Shown piece by piece: positions 1 through 11,819 of a stretch of 64,000 bases of DNA. This DNA is from Heligmosomoides polygyrus polygyrus (lineage: Eukaryota; Nematoda; Chromadorea; Rhabditida; Heligmosomidae), in the NCBI GenBank assembly GCA_947396885.1, contig OX377206.1, positions 91,757,960 through 91,821,959 of the forward strand. Direction: 5' to 3'. Each line of letters starts with the position of its first letter. Position 1 is the first letter of the stretch. The translations under genes and the position numbers were made by a program. The notes below the pieces were generated by a model. The model was given only the letters and a program-made list of their open reading frames with translations. It searched no databases and was not told the DNA's origin.

Positions 1-129
1 GCTGCTTACAAAAATCGCAGAAAACGCTGAAATCAATCGTAAATGGCCGTGTGCTATTATGAACAAAAAACTAGTTCATAGTATCGCGCATTTGGATTCT
101 TTCCATATATGTTAACATATAGTTATTTT

Positions 130-490
130 GGTACATGTCGCGAAAGTGAGCAGCACTGCGATGTGGAACCGCGCCAGACAATCAGGTCACATCGAATGGC
201 GTTCTTAGAAGAAATGCACTGTCAGCACCCTGGTTGGCTGGTGTGCTTAGGCCGGAGTTATACTCCCGCGGACGTCCGCTGACGGAAGGTGCACCGCGGA
301 CGGCGGGCGTGGCGGGGCGCGACGATTGGCCAGGCAAGGGATCCCGGCGCGATTCCCGCCCGTCCGCGGAAGCTCCCGCGGGAGTATAACAGGGGCCTAT
401 AACTCAGGCCTTACGGTTGATGCACTGCTTGATTGTGATTGGCTGGCGCGTTTTCACCTCCCAATGCTGCCCACTTTCGCGACATGGACC
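130..490. mobile_element. MITE of GGTACATGTCGCGAA family, with nested insertion
   Basis: The left end GGTACATGTCGCGAAAGTGA is inverted at the right end (TTTCGCGACATGGACC), followed inward by GTGAGCAGCA... and CGCGCCAG. Relatives occur at 18838-19030, 31890-31975 (right half only), 52292-52497 and 56457-56630. The copy here is long because another MITE (250-410) sits inside it. No transposase is present and the superfamily is uncertain. Confidence 0.72.
250..410. mobile_element. GC-rich MITE nested in the 130-490 element, TTA duplication
   Basis: Inverted ends GGCCGGAGTTATACTCCCGC (left) and the complementary GCGGGAGTATAAC...GGCC (right), flanked by TTA at 247-249 and 411-413. This suggests a PIF/Harbinger-type MITE. 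The right arm has a small duplication of the GTTATA segment. Confidence 0.65.
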
Positions 491-1017
491 AATGTTTTTT
501 GCTCCAAGTAAATTACTTCATCATACAACAGCCTTACTGACATGCATATGAATCCTTAATCAATGATGCAAATATAATGTGAAATGTCGAAAATGATAAC
601 AGATGAACGAACCATGCCCCTTCGAGTTTTGAGCAGAAGCACTGATTGACTTTTTCGTCAATTTTCTTCGAGCAAGGAAGTGCTGGATTCGACGGATTCG
701 GAGTGCCACCGATACGCAGCTCCACTTCAGCGACCAAATTTCGTAGTGGTCGTGTTATCTCAACGCCTAAAATCCAAAGATCCATTCAAAATCTTCCTAG
801 AAACCTAGCGTCAAAAGGAATGTCAAGCACAAGGAGTGAGGCCAGTAAATTACATATCACAAGATAAAAGGGATCCGTCAGACAGAGGTTTTCTGCTAAC
901 AGAGCCCGGATCGAGCTTGAGACGTCGAGAAGAAGGTACAGTATGCCCCAGATTTGAATGCTGTGAAAGTCAAGGTTCTTATAAATAGGTAACTGACATT
1001 CACATAAATTCATGTTT

Positions 1018-1266
1018 GTCATTTTGCACCCCATACCAGGTTCTTGGTTCGGATCCGCCGCCCAGGCCAACAAAGCCTTCCATCCCTCCGGCGTCGGTGA
1101 TTTGATACCAGATTGGTCTGGGAACGATAAAACGCTGACTTGTTAATCGACTGGCCACCGCAGGTGAATGGCTGGACTAAATACGCATTCAAATCGCCAC
1201 CACTCGACATCTCATTGAAGTAGAAGGCGTGGCGTGATCCCAAAAGAGATTGAGTCCTTTATCCTT
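1018..1266 (+). mobile_element. tRNA-derived SINE (family A), 5'-truncated
   Basis: Starts within the tRNA-like head (ACCAGGTTCTTGGTTCGGAT, a B-box) and runs through the family body (CCAACAAAGCCTTCCATCCC, AAATACGCATTCAAATCGCC) to the CCTTTATCCTTTATT tail. Confidence 0.75.
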
Positions 1267-1858
1267 TATTTATTCTCAAAGTATTACGCACATGTATAAA
1301 TAGATACCACTATGGCCACACAGGCTTGCCTGTGGAATAAATAATTAAGGTATTGAAATCTCCGCCTTTTCAGAGAAAGAAACTGTGCAAAACTGTATTC
1401 TTTAGCAGACGTTCAGAAGCCTACCGGCCGCCAAAAGTCTGCTTAGGGTTTCGCCCTCAAACCGAAGAAAAAACTACTTGGAATACCCTTTCAACCCCTA
1501 TACGAGGAAACGCTAAGCTCGCTTATCACATAAAAATCTGAGCCAAAATTCGCAACTCCGATCGAAAAGTCGATACCATCGATTAATTTTGATCACCCGA
1601 TTGAACCCTACAACCTGCTGTGAACTGGGTCCATCGGACATCATAGTCGCGTAACTCCAACTCCAATCGAATAAACCTGGGTGAAAACCTATAACTACGG
1701 CGCAAAATCGATAAAATCGATCGATAGTGGTCGCCTGATCAAATCCCTCCGTCCCCTTTTTTTCAACCTAACCATTTTCTGCCAATTCTCGTCCATTTTC
1801 ATTCACTTCACATGGCGGTAACCTTGACAGATTTTGTATGTACGTGCTGGTTAACCTC

Positions 1859-2083
1859 GGGGGACGGTCTGGAGGTACACCAGCCCCTTGCTGGGGGCGT
1901 ACGATCTTCCTCTCATCCCCCTTGCTCACTCACCCCCAACCCCCTAGGCTTCACCAAGAGTCTAACGGCTGCCATACGAAACCTTTGACACGCAAAACAA
2001 AAGTTTCCGGTCCGCAGATCAGCGGTGTACCTCCTGAGGTCACGCCCCCAGCAGGGAGCGGGTGTACCTCCTGTCGCGCTGCC
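1859..2083. mobile_element. TIR element with 8-9 bp target duplication
   Basis: Starts GGGGGACGGTCTGGAGGTAC and ends GTGTACCTCCTGTCGCGCTGCC. The inner GGAGGTACACC / GGTGTACCTCC is inverted. TAACCTC flanks both sides (1852-1858, 2086-2092). A second, inverted copy lies at 6143-6365. An 8-9 bp duplication suggests a Mutator-like or hAT origin. No transposase is present. Confidence 0.6.
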
Positions 2084-2204
2084 AATAACCTCACATGTTC
2101 GACACGTTTCACAGGCTTACTCAGGCTTGTGACACACAAACAGACACACACACACCTACATGGACAGAGGGACTAACACTTTTATATTAGGATATTCAAC
2201 CCTA

Positions 2205-2450
2205 GCAGCTGGCGGTAGCGCAGTCGCAGAAGGCAATGGTTGTTGCATGCACTCCGATTTGAGATGCTTAGTTCGGATCTCCCGCAAGTGAAAGCCAAAC
2301 CTTCCAGAATTGGTACCAGACTTCTCTGGGAAGGGGGAACACTAACTTTTCCATCGCCTGGCGGGTCGTAAGTCATTGCATAGGCCAAATTCGCATTCCA
2401 CTGGTCTCCACAATATCCCATAGAGGTATGTATTTAGAATGCTTGGCGCA
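2205..2450 (+). mobile_element. Divergent family A SINE
   Basis: TGGCGGTAGCGCAGTCGCAG matches the A-box region and TTAGTTCGGATCTCCCGC the B-box. The rest (TTGGTACCAGACTTCTCTGG, TGGCGCATCCC) is recognisable but strongly diverged, so this is an old copy. Confidence 0.55.
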
Positions 2451-3642
2451 TCCCACATAGGGGCTGACTGAAAGCGACGCGTATCCTCTTTGATAATCCG
2501 ACCCTCCACACCAACTTAAAAGCCCTTTATTCACAGATAACAAGAACAACTCGCTACTATGATACCATGTTCATGAATAGAGAGCTCGTGCCCTTATTTC
2601 CACAGATTTTTTTTTCAGATTTTTTCATATTTCAGAAAAGGCCTCTATAAAATTTAAAAAGCAATGTCACCAGCATAACGAATAGAACACGCATCGCTTC
2701 TACAAACATAAAATCTGCAGAACGACTCACCTTCAGCTTTGATTTTTATGCATCCAGGAATCACGGGATTCTTCGGGACCAACTGTATTTTGTCCGGATT
2801 GAATCGTATTGACGGACGGTATTTATTCATATCGATGCCTTTCCGTTGTAGATAAACTAAAAAAAATCAACTTGTAGTCTTCAGTACTAATTTTTAGCAG
2901 TAAATGCGTCGTAGACCAAATATATTCCCACTCTGCTTACGTCTTGTTCAGTCACGAAAATCCAAAAAGGAAAGAATACCAAAAAAACTCAGTTCTAACA
3001 GAAGCGTCCGCAGAATGACCTGATTTCCATGAATCATTGCAATACCACCTCATGAAAACGCCTCTAGAGTATATTCAATGTACATACTCATTCAAAACGC
3101 CCCTGTTTTCGTGCAGGAATATGAGAAGACTGTTTCGTGTTTCCTCACTTCACTTCCGGGCTACCACTCATCGAATTTGCTCTTCAGAATTGTTTTGCTC
3201 TCAAAAATTTTTTCAAATTTTTTTAAAAAACCATGTTTTAAAAAGCCATATTTCAAAAAAATAAATAAAAAAAGAGGGGTAAGCTACGCTGGTAATGCTT
3301 TTTAAATCGGTCCACTGCAAAGATTGACACACAGTTGTCACACTTCTTCACCAAATTGGAACCGTTAGCTTAGAAGGTCGTAGACCAAGCGTATTTTATA
3401 GTTCACAAGCAAAACGTCTACGGAAATTTTTTTTAAATTGAAGCCAATGTTCTCTTTTGTAGGCTGTTACATAGAATTTCCTTTTGTTAATGTAATTTAA
3501 ATAATTTTACGTTTTTAATGTAATTTGTAATTTTTTAATAACTGTAATTTTTTCGACAACACTTCGTGGTTAATCATATATATTTCTGCTTATTTTTTGA
3601 CTTGTCGGTCATTTATCAACTTAAAAATAATGTAATGCAGCC
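2451..3642. other. AT-rich stretch without recognised features
   Basis: No reading frame above 75 codons and none with a recognised product. Short poly-A and poly-T tracts only. Confidence 0.5.
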
Positions 3643-3717
3643 ATGAATGAAATGAATGAATGAATGAATGAATGAATGAATGAATGAGTGAGTGAATGAA
3701 TGAATGAGTGAATGAAT
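3643..3717. repeat. (GAAT)n microsatellite
   Basis: About 18 units of GAAT/GAGT in a row, slightly interrupted by GAGTGAGT. Confidence 0.9.
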
Positions 3718-4194
3718 CAAACAGCGGTAGAAACTCAGGTTCAAGGATCGTCATCAAGAAAGCGAAAAAATGAACGAACTATCTGATGATAGAAGACCGC
3801 TGCTGATCAACGCGCCTGCCACTAACCGTGGCTCTAACCGGCTTCGATTTCTTCAGACATCCAGATTGCTTCTCTAATTGAACGATTATCTATGAATCAA
3901 CATGACGTCGAAGCTGGCCTTAGATGGCATCAAGCAATCCGCATCAGACGTTTATGGACATATGAACTGAAGCCGCTTCATGCGAACAGAAACACATGAC
4001 AAATTCAGATGACATCACTTCTTCCGCTGCGACAATGACAATAACGTTCGTTCTAGACGAATACCTAACATAAGTTACCTAGAATATAGGTTTAAAACGT
4101 CATAAGTCATACAACATTTTGAAGAAGGACGTTTTACGGCACGCCCGAAGCGACATCAAAGGATTATTGACCGGTAGAATTATGTCTTGTTCCG

Positions 4195-4290
4195 ATCAAA
4201 ACTTTAACACCTGCCAGGACTCGAACCCCGCTCCTCCTGACCGGGCGGGAATGTCTACGTTATTACGTTATTGACCGCTATCTTTAGAAT
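4195..4290 (-). mobile_element. Short tRNA-derived SINE (family B)
   Basis: The minus strand reads GGGGTTCGAGTCCTGGCAGG (B-box with T-arm) preceded by an A-box-like segment and followed by AAAGTTTTGATCGG, the tail shared with copies at 48320, 49565 and 62250. It abuts a family A SINE (4291) head to head. Confidence 0.5.
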
Positions 4291-4420
4291 GGGGCGCGTG
4301 TAGCGCAGCCGGAGGAGGCGCCGGCTCTCGCCTGCGCGCGACACCAGGTTCCTGGTTCGGATCTCCCGCCCAGGCCAAGCAAACCTTCCATCCCTCCGGG
4401 GTCGGTGAATTGGTACCAGA
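4291..4420 (+). mobile_element. Family A SINE, 3'-truncated
   Basis: Intact tRNA-like head GGGGCGCGTGTAGCGCAGCC with B-box TTCCTGGTTCGGATCTCC. The body stops after GGTGAATTGGTACCAGA, so only the 5' 130 bp remain. Confidence 0.75.
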
Positions 4421-5117
4421 AGCCGTTGAAACCAAAAATGTATAAAGAAGAACTTAAACTACTGGAGCGAGAGACGCGTTAAACGCTTTTTCCTAGTTTT
4501 CCACAGTTTTTCACGCATCTTCTCCTGTTTACTAGGGCTACAATTCGCAATTTAGCTCCGATTCCAGTGTGAATTCTTAATTCGAGGAGAAGAACCATGA
4601 CCTCAACTTTGCCCTAGATATACCCTCCCGCACAAAGAACATTCCACAATCGCTACTGTAGCCGACCTCCAAGGATAATTTTAGCTCAGTTTCTCGCATA
4701 TAATCCTTCATGCTTAACAGTCAAGGAAAGTGAAATGGAAAAAAGTTGCTTAACAGTCAAAAATCAGGCGTCCACTGATTTTGAAATTACGGAAAATCTT
4801 AAAGGATTACCAGAGACTTTGGTAAAGAGAATAGGAAGGTGCTAAGTGCATTCGCATATACTAGTAATCGTCGAAAAGCAATAAAAAAGCTTGAAATGCG
4901 ATCTGGGATTAGGAAACATTCTAGCGCACCAGAAGTCATCTTACCGCAAATCTACATATACATATAGATTGACCCCGACATTTAGTAAATGTAGTGGAGA
5001 GCAATCCCAGTTAGAGGGTGACTGTACATTCTAGAGAAATACTCAGCAAGCGTGACCGCCTGAGATTTACCAAAGAATTTCCTTGGTTCAAAAAAAGCAT
5101 AGGTGACGATCCATATT

Positions 5118-5290
5118 ATTTGGGACGTGCCACGCATTCTACTTTTCAAGATGATGTGGAGAGAGTTTGAATGCGTATTCGGCCTACACAACGAATTGCA
5201 GTGGCCAACAGATCGTCAAGTTAGCATAATCACCATCTTATCCCACCTGAACAAGTCCATTACCAATTCAACGACTCCGAAAGAATTCGA
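5118..5290 (-). mobile_element. Divergent family A SINE fragment
   Basis: GGGACGTGCCACGCATTCTAC, GAATGCGTATTCGGCC and AGTGGCCAACAGATCG correspond to the antisense family body. The head is missing. Confidence 0.55.
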
Positions 5291-5332
5291 AAAAGTTGAA
5301 AACGGCTACGGCTGTGTTAAATCAAACAGCCC

Positions 5333-5402
5333 CGGTGGCGTAGTGGCGGAGGGCATTCCCACTCTGTTGGCAGCAGGTGCAGGTTCGAGTTCCGACCAGC
5401 AA
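5333..5402 (+). mobile_element. tRNA-like family B SINE head
   Basis: GGTGGCGTAGTGGCGGAGGG (A-box-like) and GCAGGTTCGAGTTCC (B-box) are spaced as in a tRNA, but there is no pairing acceptor stem, so it is a tRNA-derived repeat and not a tRNA gene. Confidence 0.45.
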
Positions 5403-5813
5403 TAAATAACATAACAAACAACACATAAAAATAACAGAGCAATGAACTTTCAAACACCATTTCCCTTAAAGTTTTTATCTAAAGACTTGGGTGTTCCTGG
5501 ATAATCATTCAATTTTCCATGCTTACTGAAGGTAAGAGCTGCCAACTGGAAAAGGAACTTTATCCCTACAACGGCTGTAAACCATATCCAGACATAAATG
5601 TTTCAAAGGATTCATGGAACTTTCTTTCCTAACAATCTTCTTCTAACAATAAGTTGAGCACTTATCATTTCGTTCTAATACGACATTCTTCGCCGAGAAT
5701 TGAAGAAAAACTCCCTTTACACGAAGTACAACATAAAGAAATCTTCCGTTTACGCCTTATGAAAGTGACTATAGGTAACTTACTAGCCGAACTAATACTT
5801 GGCTCTACACCTG

Positions 5814-6142
5814 TCAGGCCTCGTGCATAATTCCCGTCGCCGCGATGGAAAGTTGAATTTTGCAGAGCGACGCGAAAGAATTCGAACTTCTCTGTGCTCG
5901 TCGCATCGCCAATCGCTCTGCAAAGGAGCGCGACGGCGATCCGTCCAGGACCAACGCTAAATACCGCGCGCGGCGCAAAAAAAGTATCCCATGCCCGCGA
6001 TGAGCGCGGGAAGCCATCGCGCGTGCCGACCGCCACTGTTGCGGCGGCCGCGGCAAAGTTTCCTTTGACTATTCAACCGCGTGCGGCGGAATGGCCATGA
6101 ACTGAGCGCCGCGATGGCATCGCGGCGATGGAAGTATGCCCC
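5814..6142. mobile_element. GC-rich MITE, interrupted by a second element
   Basis: Left end AGGCCTCGTGCATAATTCCC, then GTCGCCGCGATGG. The right arm CATCGCGGCGATGGAAGTATGCCCC is interrupted by the 6143-6365 element and completed by CCCCAGGCCTTA at about 6371-6382. Inverted ends of about 30 bp with a GC-rich interior. Confidence 0.55.
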
Positions 6143-6365
6143 CGGCAGCGCAACAGGAGGTACACCCGCCCCCTGCTGGGAGGCGTGGCGTCAGGAGGTA
6201 CACCGCTGCTCTGCGGACCGGAAACTTTTGTTTTGCGTGTCAAATGTTTCGTAAGACGGCCGACTCTCGGTGAAGCGTAGGGGTTGGGGGTGGGTCAGCA
6301 AGGGGGATGAGAGGAAGCTTGCACGCCCCCCAGCAGGGGGCGGGTGTACATCCTGACCGTCCCCC
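6143..6365. mobile_element. TIR element with perfect 9-bp duplication, nested
   Basis: Inverted copy of the 1859-2083 element: starts CGGCAGCGCAACAGGAGG and ends TGTACATCCTGACCGTCCCCC. GTATGCCCC lies on both sides (6134-6142 and 6366-6374). The 9-bp length fits Mutator-like elements. It split an older MITE. Confidence 0.68.
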
Positions 6366-6677
6366 GTATGCCCCAGGCCTTAAGCTCCTTAGAAGTTTTA
6401 TATGCATTTGAGCACACTAATTTCAGTCGTCTCCAATTCTATACGGCCCTGAAGAGAAAACGTAAACCTCAATAGTAGAAAAGGGTTATAACTTATTGGC
6501 CTACTAATACTTGGTTAAAAGCCTTATTTAACTCGCTATCCATTTCATATACTTTTGAAAGTACATATCTTGCTCTCCAAAATACTCTATAGTTCTACAC
6601 ACACTCGAAAGGAACTGTAAAATTAACCATCTGAAAACGGCTATAATTTATTGGTCGTACTAATATTTCAACGAACA

Positions 6678-6780
6678 AGAGCGCATTCAAATCGCCTCTA
6701 CGACATTCCTTAGAAGTAGAACGCGTGGCGTATCTCAAAAGGGATTGAGTAACGCCGTTCCTTATTTTTCCCCTTATCCC
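6678..6780 (+). mobile_element. 3' fragment of family A SINE
   Basis: GCGCATTCAAATCGCCTCTA, GACATTCCTTAGAAGTAGAA and GGGATTGAGTAACGCCGTTCC match the family 3' part. Confidence 0.65.
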
Positions 6781-6934
6781 TACGGCTATGACTCAAAACC
6801 TGGTGTAACTCTCTAATCATTGGATATGGCTTGAAAGTGCAAATTTTGTACACCAAAATGGTCTCCAGTTTTACAGCTGAGTTGAAAGGAACTTTAAAAT
6901 TCATTCACTGAAAACGGCAATAATTTATTGGCCG

Positions 6935-7350
6935 CACTGACACCAGCGCAGCGTGGAATCGAGAGGGAGATGCTCGGAGTGGCACGATTCACGCAAATGA
7001 GAGAGGGCCTGCGGAGTTTCGAGCATCGCCGACGTCTGAAGATCAGAGACGTTGCCGCATGGGCCAAGTCGTCGAAGATTAGGTGGGCCGGCCACATATA
7101 CGCTTCGTAGACACCCGCTGAACGAAAGTCGTCACCGACTGGATTCCGCGATAAGTCAAGAAAACACCAGGACGCCCATCAACGCATTGGTCAAACTTTT
7201 TCGTGAAAGCTCAGAACGAACGATATGACGCTATTCGTGGCCCTCGAGCGAGGAGGATCCACTGGAGCACTCTGGCACGCGACAGTAACGAATGGAGACG
7301 ATGCTGGCGCCCGCTCGCGCAAGTCGATGATCAGTGGGAGTATAGGTGAT
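6935..7350 (+). pseudogene. RTE-like LINE, reverse transcriptase C-terminal relic
   Basis: Reads AQRGIEREMLGVARFTQMRE and AWAKSSKIRWAGH, the conserved region after the RTE-clade reverse transcriptase core. It then shifts frame and ends with the block equivalent to RIHWSTLARD..EWRRCW and a stop. At least one internal stop and one frameshift. A second relic of the same family lies at 16823-17300. Confidence 0.7.
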
Positions 7351-7870
7351 ACAGGTGACACTATTACTTCGCTCAAAATCTTCTTTGTCTCCTTAGTTGC
7401 GTTATATCATCTGAACATACAAATTTTGATCAAAAATTGAAGCTGTTTCCTTCGAAGAATTCTGGTCATCGATATGTTCTCCATCGAAAAATTTTCGCCA
7501 TCAAAATAGTCTTGATTTTAAAAATTAATTCTAATAATAATGAAATGAATAACAATAGTAATAAATCTCAAAAGTAATTTATTATTGTTATTCCTACAAT
7601 ACATTTTTAAGTAGTCACTTTAAACTTATAAGATCATATCTTATTTCTTCCTTGACTTTAACTCTTCGACTTCAATTCTTTAACTCTTTAACTTACTTGT
7701 TTTCTACTCTTCATTTATTTTCACTTTTGCTGTAAATGTTCTCAAATTGCGCCTAGTTCCTTATCTTTTCATAATCATTCTCTCTCGTTTTTTCTTCATC
7801 CGTCCTCTCTTTTATTTTCGCCTTCCTATCTCTCTTAGTATGTAGATAGATTTTAAAGAACACTTAAAAT
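7351..7870. other. AT-rich stretch, nothing recognised
   Basis: T-rich with runs such as TTTAACTCTTTAACTTACTT. No coding or repeat family recognised. Confidence 0.5.
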
Positions 7871-8935
7871 ATGCTCCACTTCCCCACCGAAGAGCCACGG
7901 GAGGAGCATAACACAAAGGGTCTTCTGAAGACAGTGGTGAAACGAATCTTTTTATATCTTTTACATTACTTACTTACTTTGATGGTCCTTTTGTCGGCTG
8001 GAGGTGTTCTCAGCTGGGACCACAACTACCTTCGACTTGGTAGGATTCCGGACTCATGGAAGGAGTCGAAAACAGTTCTAATCTTCAAAAAAGGTCAGCA
8101 GGAGGATATCAACAATTATCGACCCATCAGTCTTCTCTCGGTTGTGTACAAGATCTTCACCAAGATGCTGCTTAACCGCATGGAGCGTTGCCTGGATGAG
8201 TATCAGCCAGTGAAGCAAGCAGGGTTTCCCAAGGATTTCTCCTGCATGGACCATATTCAGACTGTCTCACAGCTCATCGAAAGGAGCCGCGAATACCACC
8301 TCCCACTTGTCCTTGTCTTCGTGGATTACCGGAAAGCGTTTGACTCTGTGAAAATCAACGCCGTTTTGAACGCACTTGTGCACACTGGTATACCATCACC
8401 CTACACCCGACTTCTCGACGAATGCTTCTCGAACACATCGACTACCATCCAGCTGTTCGATCGAAAGCTTAAAATTCCTATCGGGAAAGGAGTACGGCAG
8501 GGAGACACGATTTCTCCCAAGCTATTCACGGCGGCACTCCAGGATGCCATGAAAGACTTGAACTGGGACGATAAAGGCTACCTTGTCGACGGTAAACGGA
8601 TCAGCAACCTTCGCTTCTCCGACGATATTGTTCTCATCTCTACCAGCACGGCAGAAGTCGAGGAAATGCTGAACGAGCTCAATGTGGCAGGTATGAAGAT
8701 TGGATTGGACATGAATATGTCCAAAACGCAATTTATGGTCAACCAGTGGTGTGATACGGGTCTCGTACGGTTAAATGGAATCGCTCTACAACAGGTCGAC
8801 TCCTACGTCTATCTGGGAAGAGAGCTGAACATGGATAACGACCTCGCTCCTGAAATCACCCGCAGGAGACGCGCAGCATGGGCAGCCTTCAGTTCGATTC
8901 GCGAAGTTACCGAACTTTTACATCATGTGACATAA
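7871..8935 (+). pseudogene. RTE-type LINE reverse transcriptase fragment, open frame
   Basis: A 354-codon open frame with the non-LTR reverse transcriptase core: WKESKTVLIFKKG and NNYRPISLLSVVYKIFTKML (about residues 63-100), LVFVDYRKAFDSV (domain A, aspartate near 152), GVRQGDTISPKLF (domain B, near 206), LRFSDDIVLIS (domain C, residues 249-252) and MSKTQF (domain D). The catalytic box is FSDD instead of the usual FADD or YADD. The normal N-terminal endonuclease and the C-terminal part after SSIREVTELL are missing, and the first 40 or so codons do not look like LINE sequence, so this is a truncated copy despite the open frame. Confidence 0.8.
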
Positions 8936-9444
8936 TATTCTTTTAATTTTTTATATTTTAAAAGTTCTAACATTTTACAGATTTCTTTACTTCTTTGACT
9001 TCTACCTTTTCTTATGTTTTATATTTTTATATTATAGAGAGGTGGAAAAACATAAAATTCGACGACTAACAACGGCTATAATTTATTGACCGACCTAATA
9101 TGTATTATACTGCGTTCAGGAGTAACAACTTTCCACTGGAACACCACTCCGAATCCGCACTTAAACTCATTTTCTCTCCCTCTATCTCTCTTCCTCTCTC
9201 TCACTCCCTCTCTCTCCACATCGAAGAATCACTGTACTCTTCTGGGCAGCGATGTGACCGATCTGTGGCGCGGCCATATCGTTGCGGTCGCTGAACAAGA
9301 CTGCTGGGGCAGAGTGAAGGCGAAAATGAATGTGGTCCAAATGCAGATCTTTCGATGCGATTGTCATGCAGAGCGCGCACACGGACACCTTACAATTGGG
9401 ACGATATACCGGTTGTTTTCTGTGCAGTTTTTCACCGGGGAGGT

Positions 9445-9458
9445 GGGGGGGGGGGGGG
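9445..9458 (+). repeat. Poly-G tract, 14 G
   Basis: Fourteen uninterrupted G, followed by a further G-rich run. One of eight tracts of 10 or more G/C in the window. Confidence 0.9.
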
Positions 9459-9696
9459 TGGGGGGTGAGCTAAGAACAGCGCACCAGCACACGTGTTCGG
9501 TGACCGGACGGCTGAATCACACACTGGAGCTTCGTCAAGCCACACGTCGACACGTTCTTCGGATCCAGTCGCGTTTCTATTGTGAATACAACTCGTTCAC
9601 GTGCACGACACTATCGATCACATTGACGCTCAGGTCTTCGTGTTAATCGACGAAACCGCGATCAATAGCTTTCAGGAAGAAGTTCTTTTAGAAGAA

Positions 9697-10050
9697 ACTG
9701 AAGGCGAATGGATGAGGAGGGAAAATCACAACTTCTAATTAAGAAGTCTTCTCGTTGAAATCTGACCTACTTTGGCTTCTAAGTGACTGCTTTACTACTA
9801 AAGTGATACTGTAGATTAGCAGGGACTGTGGCATATGGAAGGAGCCGAAGTGGGGGCGGATTGATTCCAGTTTCATACCTAACGGCATCCAAAGTTATTT
9901 AGCATTTGTTCAGTCTCCAAGGTAGACGAAAACTGAAGGTAAGTGGATGAGGAGCGAAAACACAACTTTTCGCTAAAGGAGGTCATAATTCGACCTACTT
10001 TGACTTTTTAGAGAAGTATGAACCGCAAGTGACTGCTTTGCGAGAGGAAT
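9697..10050. repeat. Diverged direct repeat of about 115 bp
   Basis: 9697-9805 and 9931-10045 share ACTGAAGGNNANTGGATGAG, GACCTACTTTG and AAGTGACTGCTTT in the same order. Between and around them nothing was recognised. Confidence 0.6.
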
Positions 10051-10377
10051 ACTTTGACTTTTTGGAGAAGATTATTTGAGAGAGTTTATTTTAAAAAATT
10101 ATTGGATTTTGTTTTACAAAATTATCATGGGCTTGACCATAGTTACTTTCCACAAAAAATTCATAAAATTCGCTAATACCCGCACAAGTGGTTGACATTG
10201 CTAGCTAAGCGTAATGAGGCTGCGGCGTTCCTAGATATGACCGAAATTAAAACCTGACCCCTAGGTGCTTCATTCTTCCAATCTTTCAAAAGCGATTTCC
10301 TCACTTCTCCCGAATCACGCCATAGCCATACTGATTGGCTAACCTAGCCTTGCACTCCTATACTACACTCAGATTAT

Positions 10378-10672
10378 AAAAAGGATAAAGGACGGCGTTA
10401 TTCAATCCCTTTGGGATGCGCCACGCATTCTACTTCTACGGGATGTCGTGGAGGCGAGTTTAATTCGTATTTGGCCATACAATGACTTGCGGTGGCCAGC
10501 CGATGAACAACTCAGCGCTTTATGCTTTCCAGACAAGTCTGGTACCGATTCGCCGACTCCGGAGGGATGGAAGGCTTGGTTGGCCTGGGCGGGAAATCCG
10601 AACCAGGAACCTGGTATCGGGTGCAGGCGACAGCCGACGCGTTCTCCGGCTGCGCTCTACGCGCCCTGTCAC
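10378..10672 (-). mobile_element. Full-length family A SINE with target duplication
   Basis: Antisense copy: tail AAAGGATAAAGGACGGCG at the left, tRNA-like head (TGCGCTCTACGCGCCC) at the right. ACACTCAGATTAT (10365-10377) and ACACTCAAATTAT (10673-10685) are a 13-bp duplication with one difference. Confidence 0.88.
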
Positions 10673-11089
10673 ACACTCAAATTATTTTATCAAATTATGA
10701 TTAAATTAAACTGGTTTAATACTCTTAGCCGATTTTACGACCACTCATTGATTCAGCCTCTTATGACTTCTGAATTTTTCTAAACAACACCGAAATGAAA
10801 CGAAATTGAAGCGCATGTGATACTATGTTTTACTTTGTTGATACGTTAACTACAGGTACGTTAACGTTCACTAAAATCGTGCAGACTGCTCTGCTGTTTT
10901 TTGCCGTTTTATGAGCGTATTTAAGATACAGCTATAAATAAATAAATAAACTAAGACGACCGCTGGAAAAAAATAGACTTCGATCGCGGTTCTTTCCTTA
11001 GAGGATTGACTCCCTAAGGGAGGTGGGCTGCGTTTGAAACTTCCGTCGTTTAAAAATCTTGTTCGCCTCACAGTGCTCAATAGCTCCAA

Positions 11090-11116
11090 ATGGATCTATC
11101 CTAGTGGGGAGGGGCA
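11090..11116. repeat. End of CTATCCTAGT MITE
   Basis: GGATCTATCCTAGTGGGGAG matches the terminus of the family found at 52960, 53914, 55941 and 58575. The other end was not found. Confidence 0.4.
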
Positions 11117-11819
11117 TTTCATTCAGTTCTTTTTACGGTGTAATTGAATTAAACTGATTTAGAAAGACAGTACACTGTGTTACAATGTCATGTCAAACGA
11201 CGAGCTAATAACAAAAATTCCCAAATATTCCTTCGGGATTCGGCAACAAATTCAGCGCCATACGAAAGAGATTATTCAGTTTCCGATGGCTACTGGACTA
11301 TCTTCCACTTGTTGTTAGACAAGTTTTCTAAGAGAAGCTGAGTGCCCAAAGTTGAGCAAACCATTATTTCAATAATTCAGAAGTAAATGTGCCCAGTTTC
11401 CTAAAATTGGTTGGAAATGTTTACTAGAAGATCCCAGGAATGCACTGAAGGAAACTGCGACGAGCAAAGAAGAGAATTCTGAAGTTTCTCGAACGTTGCC
11501 AATGAAGTGGCCTAGGGGAGGCTATTGGCTCTTTCGAAGGGGTCGTCCTCCTCATGGAAACCAGCTTAGTTACTAGGTCAGCTCTTAATATAAGTGAGAT
11601 TGTAGGACATCGGTAGATTCGCCATAGAGAGCAGAATCTTTCGATGCAAGTTAGATTCTGCTAGAATAAATTTGAACGAAGTGGTGGGGTTGCGACGGTT
11701 TGGGTTTAGGGAAAATCTGTCGCAAAGAGACTGTTGTACACGATTTAGAGGCATAATCTCAGCTTTCTTACTATTTATAGCTTCTGTGACATCATTGCCT
11801 CTCGTCTAATTTGACGTCG

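Noticed and set aside
534..1010. Possible minus-strand exons (for example after TTTTAG at 767-772, phase-compatible with the 12825 exon).
   Set aside because: Several frames are open, no convincing donor follows, and the joined peptide matches no family I can name. Not enough to annotate.
9086..9646. 186-codon plus-strand frame
   Set aside because: Crosses a CT-rich low-complexity stretch and a G14 tract. No recognisable domain.
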